From the NCBI RefSeq assembly GCF_014203645.1, contig NZ_JACHJL010000004.1, forward strand, positions 124,001 to 188,000: a stretch of DNA of 64,000 nt, read 5' to 3'. Source of the stretch: Streptomyces zagrosensis. GTDB taxonomy: Bacteria > Actinomycetota > Actinomycetes > Streptomycetales > Streptomycetaceae. The translations under genes were made by a program, and so were the position numbers. The notes beneath the pieces are model-generated. The model searched no databases and was not told where the DNA came from. It saw only the letters and a list, made by a program, of their open reading frames with translations. Below are positions 37,667 through 45,277 of this stretch, piece by piece (positions within the stretch are counted from its first letter, which is position 1; each line of letters starts with the position of its first letter).

Positions 37667-39331
37667 TTGGCTGAGTACATCTACACCATGCGCAAGGCCC
37701 GAAAGGCCCACGGCGACAAGGTGATCCTCGACGACGTCACCTTGAGCTTCCTGCCGGGAGCGAAGATCGGTGTCGTCGGTCCGAACGGCGCGGGCAAATC
37801 AACTGTCCTCAAGATCATGGCTGGTCTTGAGCAGCCGTCCAATGGCGATGCTTTCCTCGCGCCCGGCTTCAGCGTCGGCATGCTCCTGCAGGAGCCGCCG
37901 TTGGATGAGTCCAAGACGGTCTTGCAGAACGTGCAGGACGGCGCCGCGGAGCTCATGGGCAAGCTCAAGCGCTTCAATGAGGTCGCCGAGCTGATGGCGA
38001 CCGACTATTCGGACGCGTTGATGGAGGAGATGGGCAAGCTCCAGGAAGATCTTGACCACTCCAACGCCTGGGACCTCGACACCCAGCTTGAGCAGGCCAT
38101 GGATGCCCTCGGTTGCCCGCCCGGAGACTGGCCGGTGACGAACCTCTCCGGTGGTGAGCGCCGCCGTGTGGCGCTGTGCAAGCTGCTGCTTGAGGCCCCT
38201 GACCTGCTGCTGCTCGACGAGCCAACCAACCACCTGGACGCCGAGTCCGTGCAGTGGTTGGAGCAGCACCTCGCCAAGTACGCCGGCACCGTCGTCGCCG
38301 TCACCCACGATCGGTACTTCCTCGACAACGTCGCCGAGTGGATTCTTGAACTCGACCGCGGCCGTGCCCACCCGTACGAGGGCAACTACTCCACTTACCT
38401 CGAAAAGAAGGCCACCCGGCTGAAGGTCGAGGGGCAGAAGGATGCGAAGCGCGCCAAGCGTCTCAAGGAAGAGTTGGACTGGGTCCGCTCCAACGCCAAG
38501 GGGCGGCAGGCCAAGTCCAAGGCGCGGCTGACTCGTTACGAGGAGATGGCCGCCGAGGCGGAGAAGACCAGGAAGCTGGACTTCGAGGAGATCCAGATCC
38601 CGCCGGGCCCGCGGCTGGGTAGCGTCGTGGTCGAGGTGGAGAAGCTGACCAAGGCGTTCGGTGACAAGGTCCTCATCGATGATCTCTCCTTCACGCTCCC
38701 GCGCAACGGCATCGTCGGCGTCATCGGCCCGAACGGTGCGGGTAAGACGACGCTGTTCAAGATGATCCAGGGCTTGGAGTCTGCCGACTCCGGCACAATC
38801 AGGGTCGGCGACACCGTCAAGATCTCCTACGTCGATCAGAACCGTTCCAACATCGACCCGAAGAAGTCCCTGTGGGCCGTCGTCTCCGACGAGTTGGACT
38901 ACATCAACGTCGGCCAGGTCGAGATGCCTTCCCGGGCGTATGTCAGCGCCTTCGGGTTCAAGGGGCCGGACCAGCAAAAGCCCGCTGGGGTGCTCTCCGG
39001 TGGTGAGCGCAACCGCCTCAACCTGGCGCTCACCCTCAAGCAGGGCGGCAACCTGCTGCTCCTCGACGAGCCGACCAACGACCTGGACGTCGAGACGCTG
39101 GGCTCGCTGGAGAACGCGCTCTTGGAGTTCCCGGGCTGCGCCGTGGTCGTCTCCCACGACCGGTGGTTCCTCGACCGCGTCGCGACGCACATCCTGGCGT
39201 ACGAGGGCCAGTCGAAGTGGTTCTGGTTCGAGGGCAACTTCGATTCGTACGAGAAGAACAAGGTCGAGCGACTCGGCGCGGACGCGGCCCGTCCGCATCG
39301 TGCCACGTACAAGAAGCTGACCAGGGGCTGA
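37667..39331 (+). CDS. ettA: Energy-dependent translational throttle protein EttA
   Basis: A 554-residue ABC-F ATPase with two nucleotide-binding domains and no membrane part. The start is MAEYIYTMRKARKAHGD if TTG 37667 is used, which matches the family start; ATG 37646 is the alternative. Walker A GPNGAGKST occurs near residue 39 and again at about 345, with signatures LSGGERRRVAL and LSGGERNRLNLAL and Walker B LLLLDEPTNHLD/LLLLDEPTNDLD. The linker YLEKKATRLKVEGQKDAKR is the P-site tRNA-interacting motif. EttA binds the ribosomal E site and gates entry into elongation by ADP/ATP ratio. The hotdog thioesterase gene follows 5 bp later. Confidence 0.92.
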   Translation: MAEYIYTMRKARKAHGDKVILDDVTLSFLPGAKIGVVGPNGAGKSTVLKIMAGLEQPSNGDAFLAPGFSVGMLLQEPPLDESKTVLQNVQDGAAELMGKLKRFNEVAELMATDYSDALMEEMGKLQEDLDHSNAWDLDTQLEQAMDALGCPPGDWPVTNLSGGERRRVALCKLLLEAPDLLLLDEPTNHLDAESVQWLEQHLAKYAGTVVAVTHDRYFLDNVAEWILELDRGRAHPYEGNYSTYLEKKATRLKVEGQKDAKRAKRLKEELDWVRSNAKGRQAKSKARLTRYEEMAAEAEKTRKLDFEEIQIPPGPRLGSVVVEVEKLTKAFGDKVLIDDLSFTLPRNGIVGVIGPNGAGKTTLFKMIQGLESADSGTIRVGDTVKISYVDQNRSNIDPKKSLWAVVSDELDYINVGQVEMPSRAYVSAFGFKGPDQQKPAGVLSGGERNRLNLALTLKQGGNLLLLDEPTNDLDVETLGSLENALLEFPGCAVVVSHDRWFLDRVATHILAYEGQSKWFWFEGNFDSYEKNKVERLGADAARPHRATYKKLTRG

Positions 39332-39336
39332 GGGGG

Positions 39337-39801
39337 ATGGCACGGCATATCTACTCGTGCGCGCTGCGCTGGTCGGACATGGATGCCTTTGGGCATGTCA
39401 ACAATGTCGTTTTCCTTCGCTATCTGGAGGAGGCGCGCATAGACCTGATGTGGCGGCTGGCGGCTGAGACGGACGGGGACGCATTCGAGGGCGGGTCCGT
39501 CGTTGCGCGGCACGAGATCGACTACCGCAGGCCGTTGGTGCACCGGCATGAGCCGGTCACCGTCGAAACGTGGGTGGTGAAGATCAGTGCCGCGTCGCTG
39601 ACCCTCGCGTATGAGATCAAGGACGAGGAGACCGTGTACGTGCGGGCTTCCACGGTTGTCGTCCCGTACGACCTTGAGGCGGGGCGCCCCCGGCGGCTGA
39701 AGCCGGTGGAGGAGCGTTTCTTGCAGGCGTACTTGGAGGAGGACCCCCGGGAGGCCCGGCGCAAGCGCGGCAATGAGCAGGAGGAGGCCGTCGTCGTATG
39801 A
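39337..39801 (+). CDS. Hotdog-fold acyl-CoA thioesterase (4HBT family)
   Basis: A 154-residue hotdog protein: YSCALRWSDMDAFGHVNNVVFLRYLEEARIDL carries the Asp and HVNN motif of 4-hydroxybenzoyl-CoA-thioesterase-like enzymes. VVARHEIDYRRPLVHRHEPVTVETWV gives the second strand pair. ATG 39337 has GAGGGGG upstream. It follows ettA closely and overlaps the next gene by ATGA, so the three are probably cotranscribed. The acyl-CoA substrate is unknown. Confidence 0.88.
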   Translation: MARHIYSCALRWSDMDAFGHVNNVVFLRYLEEARIDLMWRLAAETDGDAFEGGSVVARHEIDYRRPLVHRHEPVTVETWVVKISAASLTLAYEIKDEETVYVRASTVVVPYDLEAGRPRRLKPVEERFLQAYLEEDPREARRKRGNEQEEAVVV

Positions 39802-40862
39802 CGGCTCCAACGCTGCACTTCGCCGACGCCAGGGAGGCCGTCGCCCTCGCTGCCTTCCTGGCCCGGTTGATCCACTACGACCGTGCCGCGGCCGTACGGC
39901 TACAGGTCAGCGTGCCGGGTTCAGCACCGGATGCGGGCGGGGTGCTTGCCGTCTTCGGCCGGCCGGCCTCGTTCGAGGTGCTCGCGATTCGTACGGCGAT
40001 GCTGACTTCGACAGCTTCGACGGCTTCAGCGGCCCCTCGGCCGTTGCCGGGTGCGTTGGCGGCGGATGCTGTGGCGCTGGATGCGGCTTCGGAAGCGGGT
40101 GCTGAGGGGGCGCCCGTGCCAGTGGTCGGTGTGATGCGGGAGTTGGACATCACCGTCTCGGCTGGGCAGTTCGCCGACGCGTTGGACGCGGCACGGCAGC
40201 GCGCCGGGGCAGTTCCGAACGAGGGCGAGCCGGTGGGCCTGACCGTCGTCGTGCCCGAGCCGGTGACCGGGCCGCCGTGGGCCGGCGTGCTGCCGCCGCG
40301 TGGCGGCTGGCGGCGGGTGCCGGGGCTGCCGGGTGACGCGGCGGTGCGCGACGCGGTCGCTGCGGCGGTTGCGGAGTTCCGGGCCCGGGACGAAACGCTG
40401 CCCGAGGAGCAGCGTACGCGTGCCGAGCGCGACCGCATCGGCCATGAGATCTGGTCCCGCACGGTCGGACCTACGCAGTTGCCCCTGCGCGCCGTGCACG
40501 CGGCGCAGGCCGTGGGCTTTCTGCGGCCTGCCCGATCCGACGAAAGATCGCCGGCCGCGGCGGGCGATTCTCCTCCTGTCGGCTCGTCAGCGGTGGACCA
40601 CGCCGGGCGCCCGGAGGCGATGGGGGCAGCCTCCCCCGTGACGCGTTCCGCCGCCGGCTCGGCCGGTGGTGCTGCCGCCGACGCTGCGCAAGGTGGCGGC
40701 CCGGCCGCAGGCGCGGTGGGGACGGCGGGGACGGCGGGGATAGGGGAGCAGCCGTCGCTGGTGCTGTTCGCCGCGCGGGGTTGGTTGCGTCTGCGGACGC
40801 CGCACGGGTCCATTGCCGTGCGCACGGCGGGGATGCCGGCGCTCTCGGTCACACCGACGTAG
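39798..40862 (+). CDS. Conserved hypothetical protein with Ala/Gly-rich insert
   Basis: A 354-residue protein coupled to the thioesterase gene (ATGA). It begins LHFADAREAVALAAFLARLIHYDRAAAVRLQ and has VGVMRELDITVSAGQFADALD and PPWAGVLPPRGGWRRVPGLPGDA; I recall similar proteins in this place in Streptomyces, but no function. Residues about 245-315 are an Ala/Gly/Pro-rich low-complexity insert. The last 30 residues (LVLFAARGWLRLRTPHGSIAVR) resume ordered sequence. There is no signal peptide or membrane helix. Confidence 0.7.
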   Translation: MTAPTLHFADAREAVALAAFLARLIHYDRAAAVRLQVSVPGSAPDAGGVLAVFGRPASFEVLAIRTAMLTSTASTASAAPRPLPGALAADAVALDAASEAGAEGAPVPVVGVMRELDITVSAGQFADALDAARQRAGAVPNEGEPVGLTVVVPEPVTGPPWAGVLPPRGGWRRVPGLPGDAAVRDAVAAAVAEFRARDETLPEEQRTRAERDRIGHEIWSRTVGPTQLPLRAVHAAQAVGFLRPARSDERSPAAAGDSPPVGSSAVDHAGRPEAMGAASPVTRSAAGSAGGAAADAAQGGGPAAGAVGTAGTAGIGEQPSLVLFAARGWLRLRTPHGSIAVRTAGMPALSVTPT

Positions 40863-40983
40863 CGCGCCTGCGTCGCCGCCGACGCCCCGGTGACCCCACG
40901 CGACGGGGACAGGAGGCAGGCCGCGTCGTCGAGCGGGCGACTGATGCCATGCGCCCGCGGTTACGGTGGCCCGACAGCGGCCG

Positions 40984-41472
40984 TCAGGCGGGCAGAACGG
41001 CTTCGACGGCGGCGGTGACCTCGGGGGCGTCGGGCTCGGTCTGGGGACCGAAGCGCGCGGTGACGTTGCCATCGGGGGCGACGAGGAACTTCTCGAAGTT
41101 CCAGCGGATGTCACCGCTGTGGCCCTCGGCGTCCGGCGTGCCGACGAGTTCCGTGTAGAGGGCGTGCCGGTGCTCGCCGTTGACGTCGGTCTTCTCCGTC
41201 AGGGGGAAGGTGACGCCGTAGGTGGCCGAGCAGAACGCGGCGATCTCCTCGGCGGTCCCGGGCTCTTGGCCCATGAACTGGTTGCACGGCACCCCAAGGA
41301 CGGCGAAGCCGCGCGGCGCGTAGTGCGCGTGCAGTTTCTCCAGTGCCGCGTACTGCGGGGTGAGACCGCATTTCGAGGCGACGTTGACGACCAGGACGGC
41401 CTTGCCGCGGTACTGAGCGAGGTTGGCGGGGCCGCCGGTGAGGGCGTCGATCTCCACATCGTGGAAAGACAT
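40984..41472 (-). CDS. Glutathione peroxidase family thiol peroxidase
   Basis: A 162-residue GPx-fold enzyme reducing hydroperoxides, probably with thioredoxin or mycothiol rather than glutathione in an actinomycete. The catalytic set is visible: Cys35 in NVASKCGLTPQY, Gln69 in VPCNQFMGQEPG and Trp124 in IRWNFEKFL. Cys is used instead of selenocysteine. ATG 41472 has AGGAG upstream; the longer open frame to 41685 has no support. It faces the preceding operon tail to tail. Confidence 0.92.
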   Translation of the reverse strand: MSFHDVEIDALTGGPANLAQYRGKAVLVVNVASKCGLTPQYAALEKLHAHYAPRGFAVLGVPCNQFMGQEPGTAEEIAAFCSATYGVTFPLTEKTDVNGEHRHALYTELVGTPDAEGHSGDIRWNFEKFLVAPDGNVTARFGPQTEPDAPEVTAAVEAVLPA

Positions 41473-41872
41473 GTTCACTCCTACGTTCGTCGTCGGGGCT
41501 GGACTGCTGGGCAGCGCCGGGCTGCTGGAGAGTGCCCGGCTGATGGAGAGGGTACGGGGCCGGATGGGAGCCGCCGGGGCCGGCTTCCGCATTCCGCACC
41601 TCTCGGCGGCTGCGTCCCCCGAGCGCCCGTGCACGCCCCAGCGCCCGTACGCGCCCCAAGCGCCCGTGCGCGCCCCGAGCGGCATGGTGCGGTGGGCGCT
41701 GTTCCGCGCCGTAGGGCTGGCTCTTGGGCCGGGCCGGGCTCAGAGCGATCTTCGCGGCATGCAGTAGCCCCGTTCACCGTCCGCAGGGCGCCAAGCCCAG
41801 GGAGCACGAACGACCAGCGGGGGCAACTCACCTCGCGGGAGCCGGGGGCGCCGGGGAGCCGGGGCGCACGTC
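41473..41872. other. Intergenic region without a recognised gene
   Basis: About 400 bases between the GPx start and the P450 stop. No frame shows family features. The promoter for the GPx gene should be here. Confidence 0.5.
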
Positions 41873-43045
41873 TCATCCCATGGCGCTGGTCAAGGCATCG
41901 GGTGCGGTCTTCCCGGCCTTGGTGAGGCGGGTCCAGCCTGCTGGCGGCGCCAAGAGCGTACGGGCGTGGGGCTGCCGTTTTCGGAACCGTACGTCTCCCT
42001 GGTAGTGACGAAGAATAAGGCAACCAAGATGCTCAAGAACCTTGAGGGCAAAGCCATTAGCCGGGCACATTGCTTCCCCTTTTCCAAAGGGAAGATAGGA
42101 TTGCCTCTGTTCGTCGGTCAGTTTCTCCCAGCGTGCGGGGCGAAATACCAACGGCTCGTCCCATACGGCCCCTGCCCGATGGATTGCGTGCGTGCCAATC
42201 AGAACATGCTCGCCCTTGCGAACCGAGACGCCTGCGATGTCGTGATCGACGGCGGCTACTCTGACCAAGCGCCAGGCGGTGGGGTAGAGCCGCAGCGTCT
42301 CCCTGACCAGGGAATGGATCTGTTCCGGCCGTACTGCTGGAGTGTTGTAACCGTGCTGAATTCCGAGCAGAACTACCCATTCGAGAGTTACGCCGGTGAA
42401 GCCGACCGCGGATAGGATGAGCCGCTGGAGTAACTGCGCGCGATCCGCCGGAGTTAGCTCCCCTGGGAGGCCTAGGACCACATCGACCAGGTCCTTTGTG
42501 TCGGTTCCCGGTGCCGGCAGCCGTAGGAGTTGTTCCGCGAATCCGGCCCGTACGCGAGGTACCGAACGGTGTGATCTCCGCACCGCATGACCGACGATGT
42601 CGTCACCGACGATGCTCGATGACACATAGGTGTCCACAAGCGAGTTGATCTCGGTATGGCGCTGGTGCGCTATGACGGGGGCGAAGTATCGCCTGATCAG
42701 TCCAACTCCCCATCGTTGGTGCCGCAGTCGGCTGCGGCTGTCACTCAACTGATGGATGGCGGAGTCAATGTCGAATGACGAATTGAGGCCGTGCCGGACC
42801 AGCACCTTGATGAGCTCGTGCGACGCTTGGGCCCGCAACTCCCGGGCGAGGGGGGTCGGCCCGAGCCGGAAGAACCCGGACTGCGACAGGTAGTTGTCAG
42901 CCGAGTCGAGAAGAACGTCTCGGGCCGCATTCGCTTCGGCGATGACGAGGGTCCCGTAACGAAGTCTGAACGGGCCGTCGGCGGCTGCCGCCAGTTTCTC
43001 CCACCGCAGCAGGTGCGGCCATAAGCTCTTGCTGTCTAAGAACAC
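41873..43045 (-). CDS. Compact cytochrome P450, putative RiPP-tailoring enzyme
   Basis: A 390-residue P450, short at the N terminus. The K-helix ExxR is E249-T-L-R252 and the heme loop is PFGKGEAMCPANG with Cys327. The I-helix reads SAVGFTGVTLEWV, without the usual AG-x-(D/E)-T acid-alcohol pair. GTG 43045 is the only plausible start; its ribosome site is weak. Codons 3 and 8 are TTA, the rare codon read by the bldA tRNA, typical of specialised metabolism. Two 30-codon peptide genes lie 77-400 bp upstream on the same strand. I infer that it oxidatively cross-links or hydroxylates those peptides, as P450s do in cittilin, biarylitide and tryptorubin biosynthesis. No ferredoxin gene is adjacent. 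Confidence 0.85.
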   Translation of the reverse strand: MFLDSKSLWPHLLRWEKLAAAADGPFRLRYGTLVIAEANAARDVLLDSADNYLSQSGFFRLGPTPLARELRAQASHELIKVLVRHGLNSSFDIDSAIHQLSDSRSRLRHQRWGVGLIRRYFAPVIAHQRHTEINSLVDTYVSSSIVGDDIVGHAVRRSHRSVPRVRAGFAEQLLRLPAPGTDTKDLVDVVLGLPGELTPADRAQLLQRLILSAVGFTGVTLEWVVLLGIQHGYNTPAVRPEQIHSLVRETLRLYPTAWRLVRVAAVDHDIAGVSVRKGEHVLIGTHAIHRAGAVWDEPLVFRPARWEKLTDEQRQSYLPFGKGEAMCPANGFALKVLEHLGCLILRHYQGDVRFRKRQPHARTLLAPPAGWTRLTKAGKTAPDALTSAMG

Positions 43046-43072
43046 GAGGTCCTGTGCCCCATCTGGGAGCGG

Positions 43073-43101
43073 AGGGGATGTGGCGGTGCCGCCGATCCCC
43101 T
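43073..43101 (-). terminator. Hairpin between peptide gene and P450 (attenuator candidate)
   Basis: AGGGGAT (43073-43079) pairs with ATCCCCT (43095-43101), with an inner GGCGG/CCGCC stem and a TG loop. It sits 21 nt after the stop of the nearer peptide gene and 28 nt before the P450 start. A leaky terminator here would give more peptide than enzyme mRNA, a common precursor-gene arrangement. Confidence 0.5.
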
Positions 43102-43121
43102 ATGGGCAGGGTTTCAGGGTT

Positions 43122-43214
43122 TTAGGCGCCCCGTCCGTACCTATCGCCGTACTGTTGCCGACGTGCACGCATTTCGCTGCTGAGCGCCTGAATTCGCCTG
43201 ATGATCCACGCCAT
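43122..43214 (-). CDS. 30-residue peptide A, RiPP precursor candidate
   Basis: A 31-codon frame with AAGGAGG placed 6 nt before ATG 43214, the strongest ribosome site in this region. The peptide begins MAWIIRRIQALSSEMRAR and ends QQYGDRYGRGA. It is paralogous to peptide B: MAWI, ALS, EMR, Arg18, Tyr22, Tyr26 and Gly27 are shared (14 of 30 residues). The N-terminal part looks like a leader and the Tyr-x3-Tyr-Gly end like a core. The P450 gene follows after 76 nt on the same strand. No cysteine is present. Function as a P450 substrate is inference. Confidence 0.65.
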   Translation of the reverse strand: MAWIIRRIQALSSEMRARRQQYGDRYGRGA

Positions 43215-43349
43215 CTTGGCCCTCCTTGGTGATCAGTGTTCTTCACTGCCCGGGGTGGCTTGGCATCTCTCGTCACGAGGTGTCGGGTCAGGCGGCTCAC
43301 GCTGGGACGCACCGTTCCGGCTACGCATCCCACCCGCACAGCCAAAGCG

Positions 43350-43442
43350 TCAGTCCTCTTTCCCGTACCCCATGAAGTATCCGTGCCAGCGCGTACGCAT
43401 TTCTCCGCTGAGCGCCCGAAAGCCGCTGCTGATCCACGCCAT
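43350..43442 (-). CDS. 30-residue peptide B, RiPP precursor candidate
   Basis: The same length as peptide A, with GAGGAGG also 6 nt before ATG 43442; an in-frame ATG at 43445 adds one Met but leaves only 3 nt spacing. It begins MAWISSGFRALSGEMRTR and ends WHGYFMGYGKED. The C-terminal segment is rich in aromatic residues (Trp19, His20, Tyr22, Phe23, Tyr26), as in cores cross-linked by P450s. It lies 135 nt upstream of peptide A. The surrounding DNA (about 43388-43475 versus 43160-43245) is a diverged direct repeat, showing duplication of the unit including the ribosome site. Confidence 0.65.
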   Translation of the reverse strand: MAWISSGFRALSGEMRTRWHGYFMGYGKED

Positions 43443-43460
43443 CATGGTCCTCCTCGCTGA

Positions 43461-43498
43461 TCAGTACGCCCCTGGTGGATACGCGCGTATCAGTACGC
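43461..43498. promoter_or_regulatory. Palindrome with flanking direct repeats upstream of peptide genes
   Basis: GATACGCGCGTATC (43478-43491) is a perfect 14-bp palindrome. It is flanked by two copies of TCAGTACGC (43461-43469 and 43490-43498). It lies 16-50 bp upstream of the peptide B start, a good place for an operator. Confidence 0.5.
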
Positions 43499-43714
43499 TG
43501 ATACATCGGCCGCCACGGGCGCATCTGTTGGCTTTGACGTTATCCACAGGACTGAGCCGGGTGGACTGACGAAACCAGCCAAAGGCTAAGGTGCCGCAGC
43601 GGTCCCTGTTGTCACTCCCGCCGAAAGGGACAGTGCCCTGGTGGTGTGGGCGGCTGGGCGGCTTTCCGGTGCGGTTTTAGGGAGTGCCGTCAAAGGGCTA
43701 GGCCCACACGAGAG

Positions 43715-44115
43715 GTGAGCGGATCGCCTTCGAGTTGTAGCCCTTGTCGCCGATGACATGGGCGGGTCGGGTCCGAGGCCGTCCCGGTCCCGACCGGGCA
43801 CCCGCGGGACATGGGTGGAGTCGGCCGATGCGACCCAGTCGATGTCGCCGGCTGCGTCCGCCTTCGCCTGCGCGGTTTGCAGCGTCCGCTCGAAGGTGCC
43901 GCCCTTGGCCCACCGGCAGAAGCGGGTGGGCCAAGTGGCCGAGGCCCCCTACCGCTTGGATACGCCCCGCCAGGCAGCCCCGGTGCGGAACTAGTACGCG
44001 ATGCCGTTCAGGACCATACGGCCGTCCAGCCGGGAATGGCCTGTCGCAGCCGTGGGCAGCAAAGGCCGCAGCAGGTCCCACTCGGCATCGGACGCCTCCT
44101 GGTGACGTATCACCC
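43715..44115 (-). pseudogene. IS5-family transposase remnant
   Basis: Minus-strand frames give DAEWDLLRPLLP, GRMVLNGIAY followed by a stop and FRTGAAWRGV, then GTFERTLQTAQAKADAAGDIDWVASADST, and in another frame RPAHVIGDKGYNSKAIR. These are pieces of an IS5/IS427-type transposase with an in-frame stop, a frameshift and an internal deletion. Confidence 0.75.
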
Positions 44116-44203
44116 AGCCGTGAACCACTGCCCAAGATCACGGGTCGATGCCGTGACGGGCTGAGCGCCAAGGACTGCCCGGCCTGCGTTGGGCCGCGCG
44201 AGC

Positions 44204-44953
44204 TCAGGCTGCGAAGCCACCGTCCACCGCCAGCTCCGCACCTGTGACGTATCGGGCGCTCTCACCGGCCAGGTAGGAGACGGCGTCCGCGACCTCCGCC
44301 GCCGTGCCGTAGCGGCCGAGCGCGGTGAAGCCTCGCTGGAAGTCGGCGGAGTCGCCGTCGCCCGGGTTCATGTCGGTGTCGGTCGGGCCCGGGTGGACCA
44401 GGTTGACGGTGACCCCGTGCGGGCCGAGCTCGCGGGCCATGCCCTTGGTGAAGCCGATCAAAGCGGCCTTGCTGGTCGCGTAGAGCACGCCTCCGGGGAA
44501 GGCCACGCGCTGGGCGATGCAGCTGCCGATGTTCACGATCCGTCCGCCCCCGACCAGATACCGCAGCGCCGCCTGGGCGTAGAGGTAGGGCGCGCGAACA
44601 TTCACCGCCAGCACCCGGTCGATCTGGTCGCATGTCACCGCCTCGATGGGGCCGACGGCGCCGACACCCGCATTGTTCACCAGGATGTCCAGCCGCGTGA
44701 ACCGATCGGCGACGGCCGCCACCGCGCCGCACACCGCCTCCGGGTCTGCGCTGTCTGCACGGACGGCCCAGCCGCTTCGTCCCATCGCGGTGATCTTGGC
44801 GACCACCTCATCGGCCAACTCGGCCGAGCCCTGGTAGGTCAGCGCCACGTCTGCGCCGTCCTCGGCAAGCCGCAGCGCGACCGCCGCCCCGATCCCCCGG
44901 CTGCCGCCGGTCACCAGCGCTACCTTGCCGTCGAGCGCCGTCGTACCGTTCAT
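44204..44953 (-). CDS. SDR-family oxidoreductase
   Basis: A classical short-chain dehydrogenase of 249 residues. The nucleotide motif is TGGSRGIG (residues 15-22), NNAG follows, and the catalytic Ser (VNIGSC) and YATSK supply the active site. The C-terminal YVTGAELAVDGGF is typical of the FabG-like branch. GGAG lies 6 nt before ATG 44953, so I prefer it to ATG 44959. It does not lie in an operon. Substrate unknown. Confidence 0.9.
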   Translation of the reverse strand: MNGTTALDGKVALVTGGSRGIGAAVALRLAEDGADVALTYQGSAELADEVVAKITAMGRSGWAVRADSADPEAVCGAVAAVADRFTRLDILVNNAGVGAVGPIEAVTCDQIDRVLAVNVRAPYLYAQAALRYLVGGGRIVNIGSCIAQRVAFPGGVLYATSKAALIGFTKGMARELGPHGVTVNLVHPGPTDTDMNPGDGDSADFQRGFTALGRYGTAAEVADAVSYLAGESARYVTGAELAVDGGFAA

Positions 44954-45277
44954 CGTCATCTCCGTAAATCCCTTGTTCCGGCCTTGCTCCGGCCTTGGAC
45001 AAGCTCAATCCAAGACCGGAACGCCCTGCGAGTCCGGCGGCATTCAGACGTCACGTTCAATCTTCAACGACGACTCCGCGCACTTTGGACCTACGAAGCG
45101 ACCCCAGCTGCCCGGTGCAGTCCGGTCCACCCGGCCGGATCGGCAGCCACGGGGTCCAAGGGGGCGGCTCGGCCGGTCGGCCGCCGCCGTCCGTTACCGC
45201 GCGCCGAGCTAGTCAACGCCGGTCAGCTCGGCCTCCGCGGGCAAGTGCCGCCAGACGGCGCGAGTGTGAAGACGGCC
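44954..45277. other. Intergenic region without a recognised gene
   Basis: About 320 bases; no frame with domain features. It contains the SDR promoter region. Confidence 0.5.

Noticed and set aside
37799..39343. 514-residue open frame antisense to ettA
   Set aside because: It mirrors the ABC-F gene codon by codon and has no family features.
43540..43548. Replication origin signal (TTATCCACA DnaA box)
   Set aside because: There is only one exact box, no cluster, and no dnaA/dnaN or AT-rich unwinding region.
43201..43569. Plus-strand frames over the peptide-gene region (122 aa and 74 aa)
   Set aside because: They have no ribosome sites or family features, whereas the minus-strand peptide frames have strong ribosome sites and conserved paralogy.
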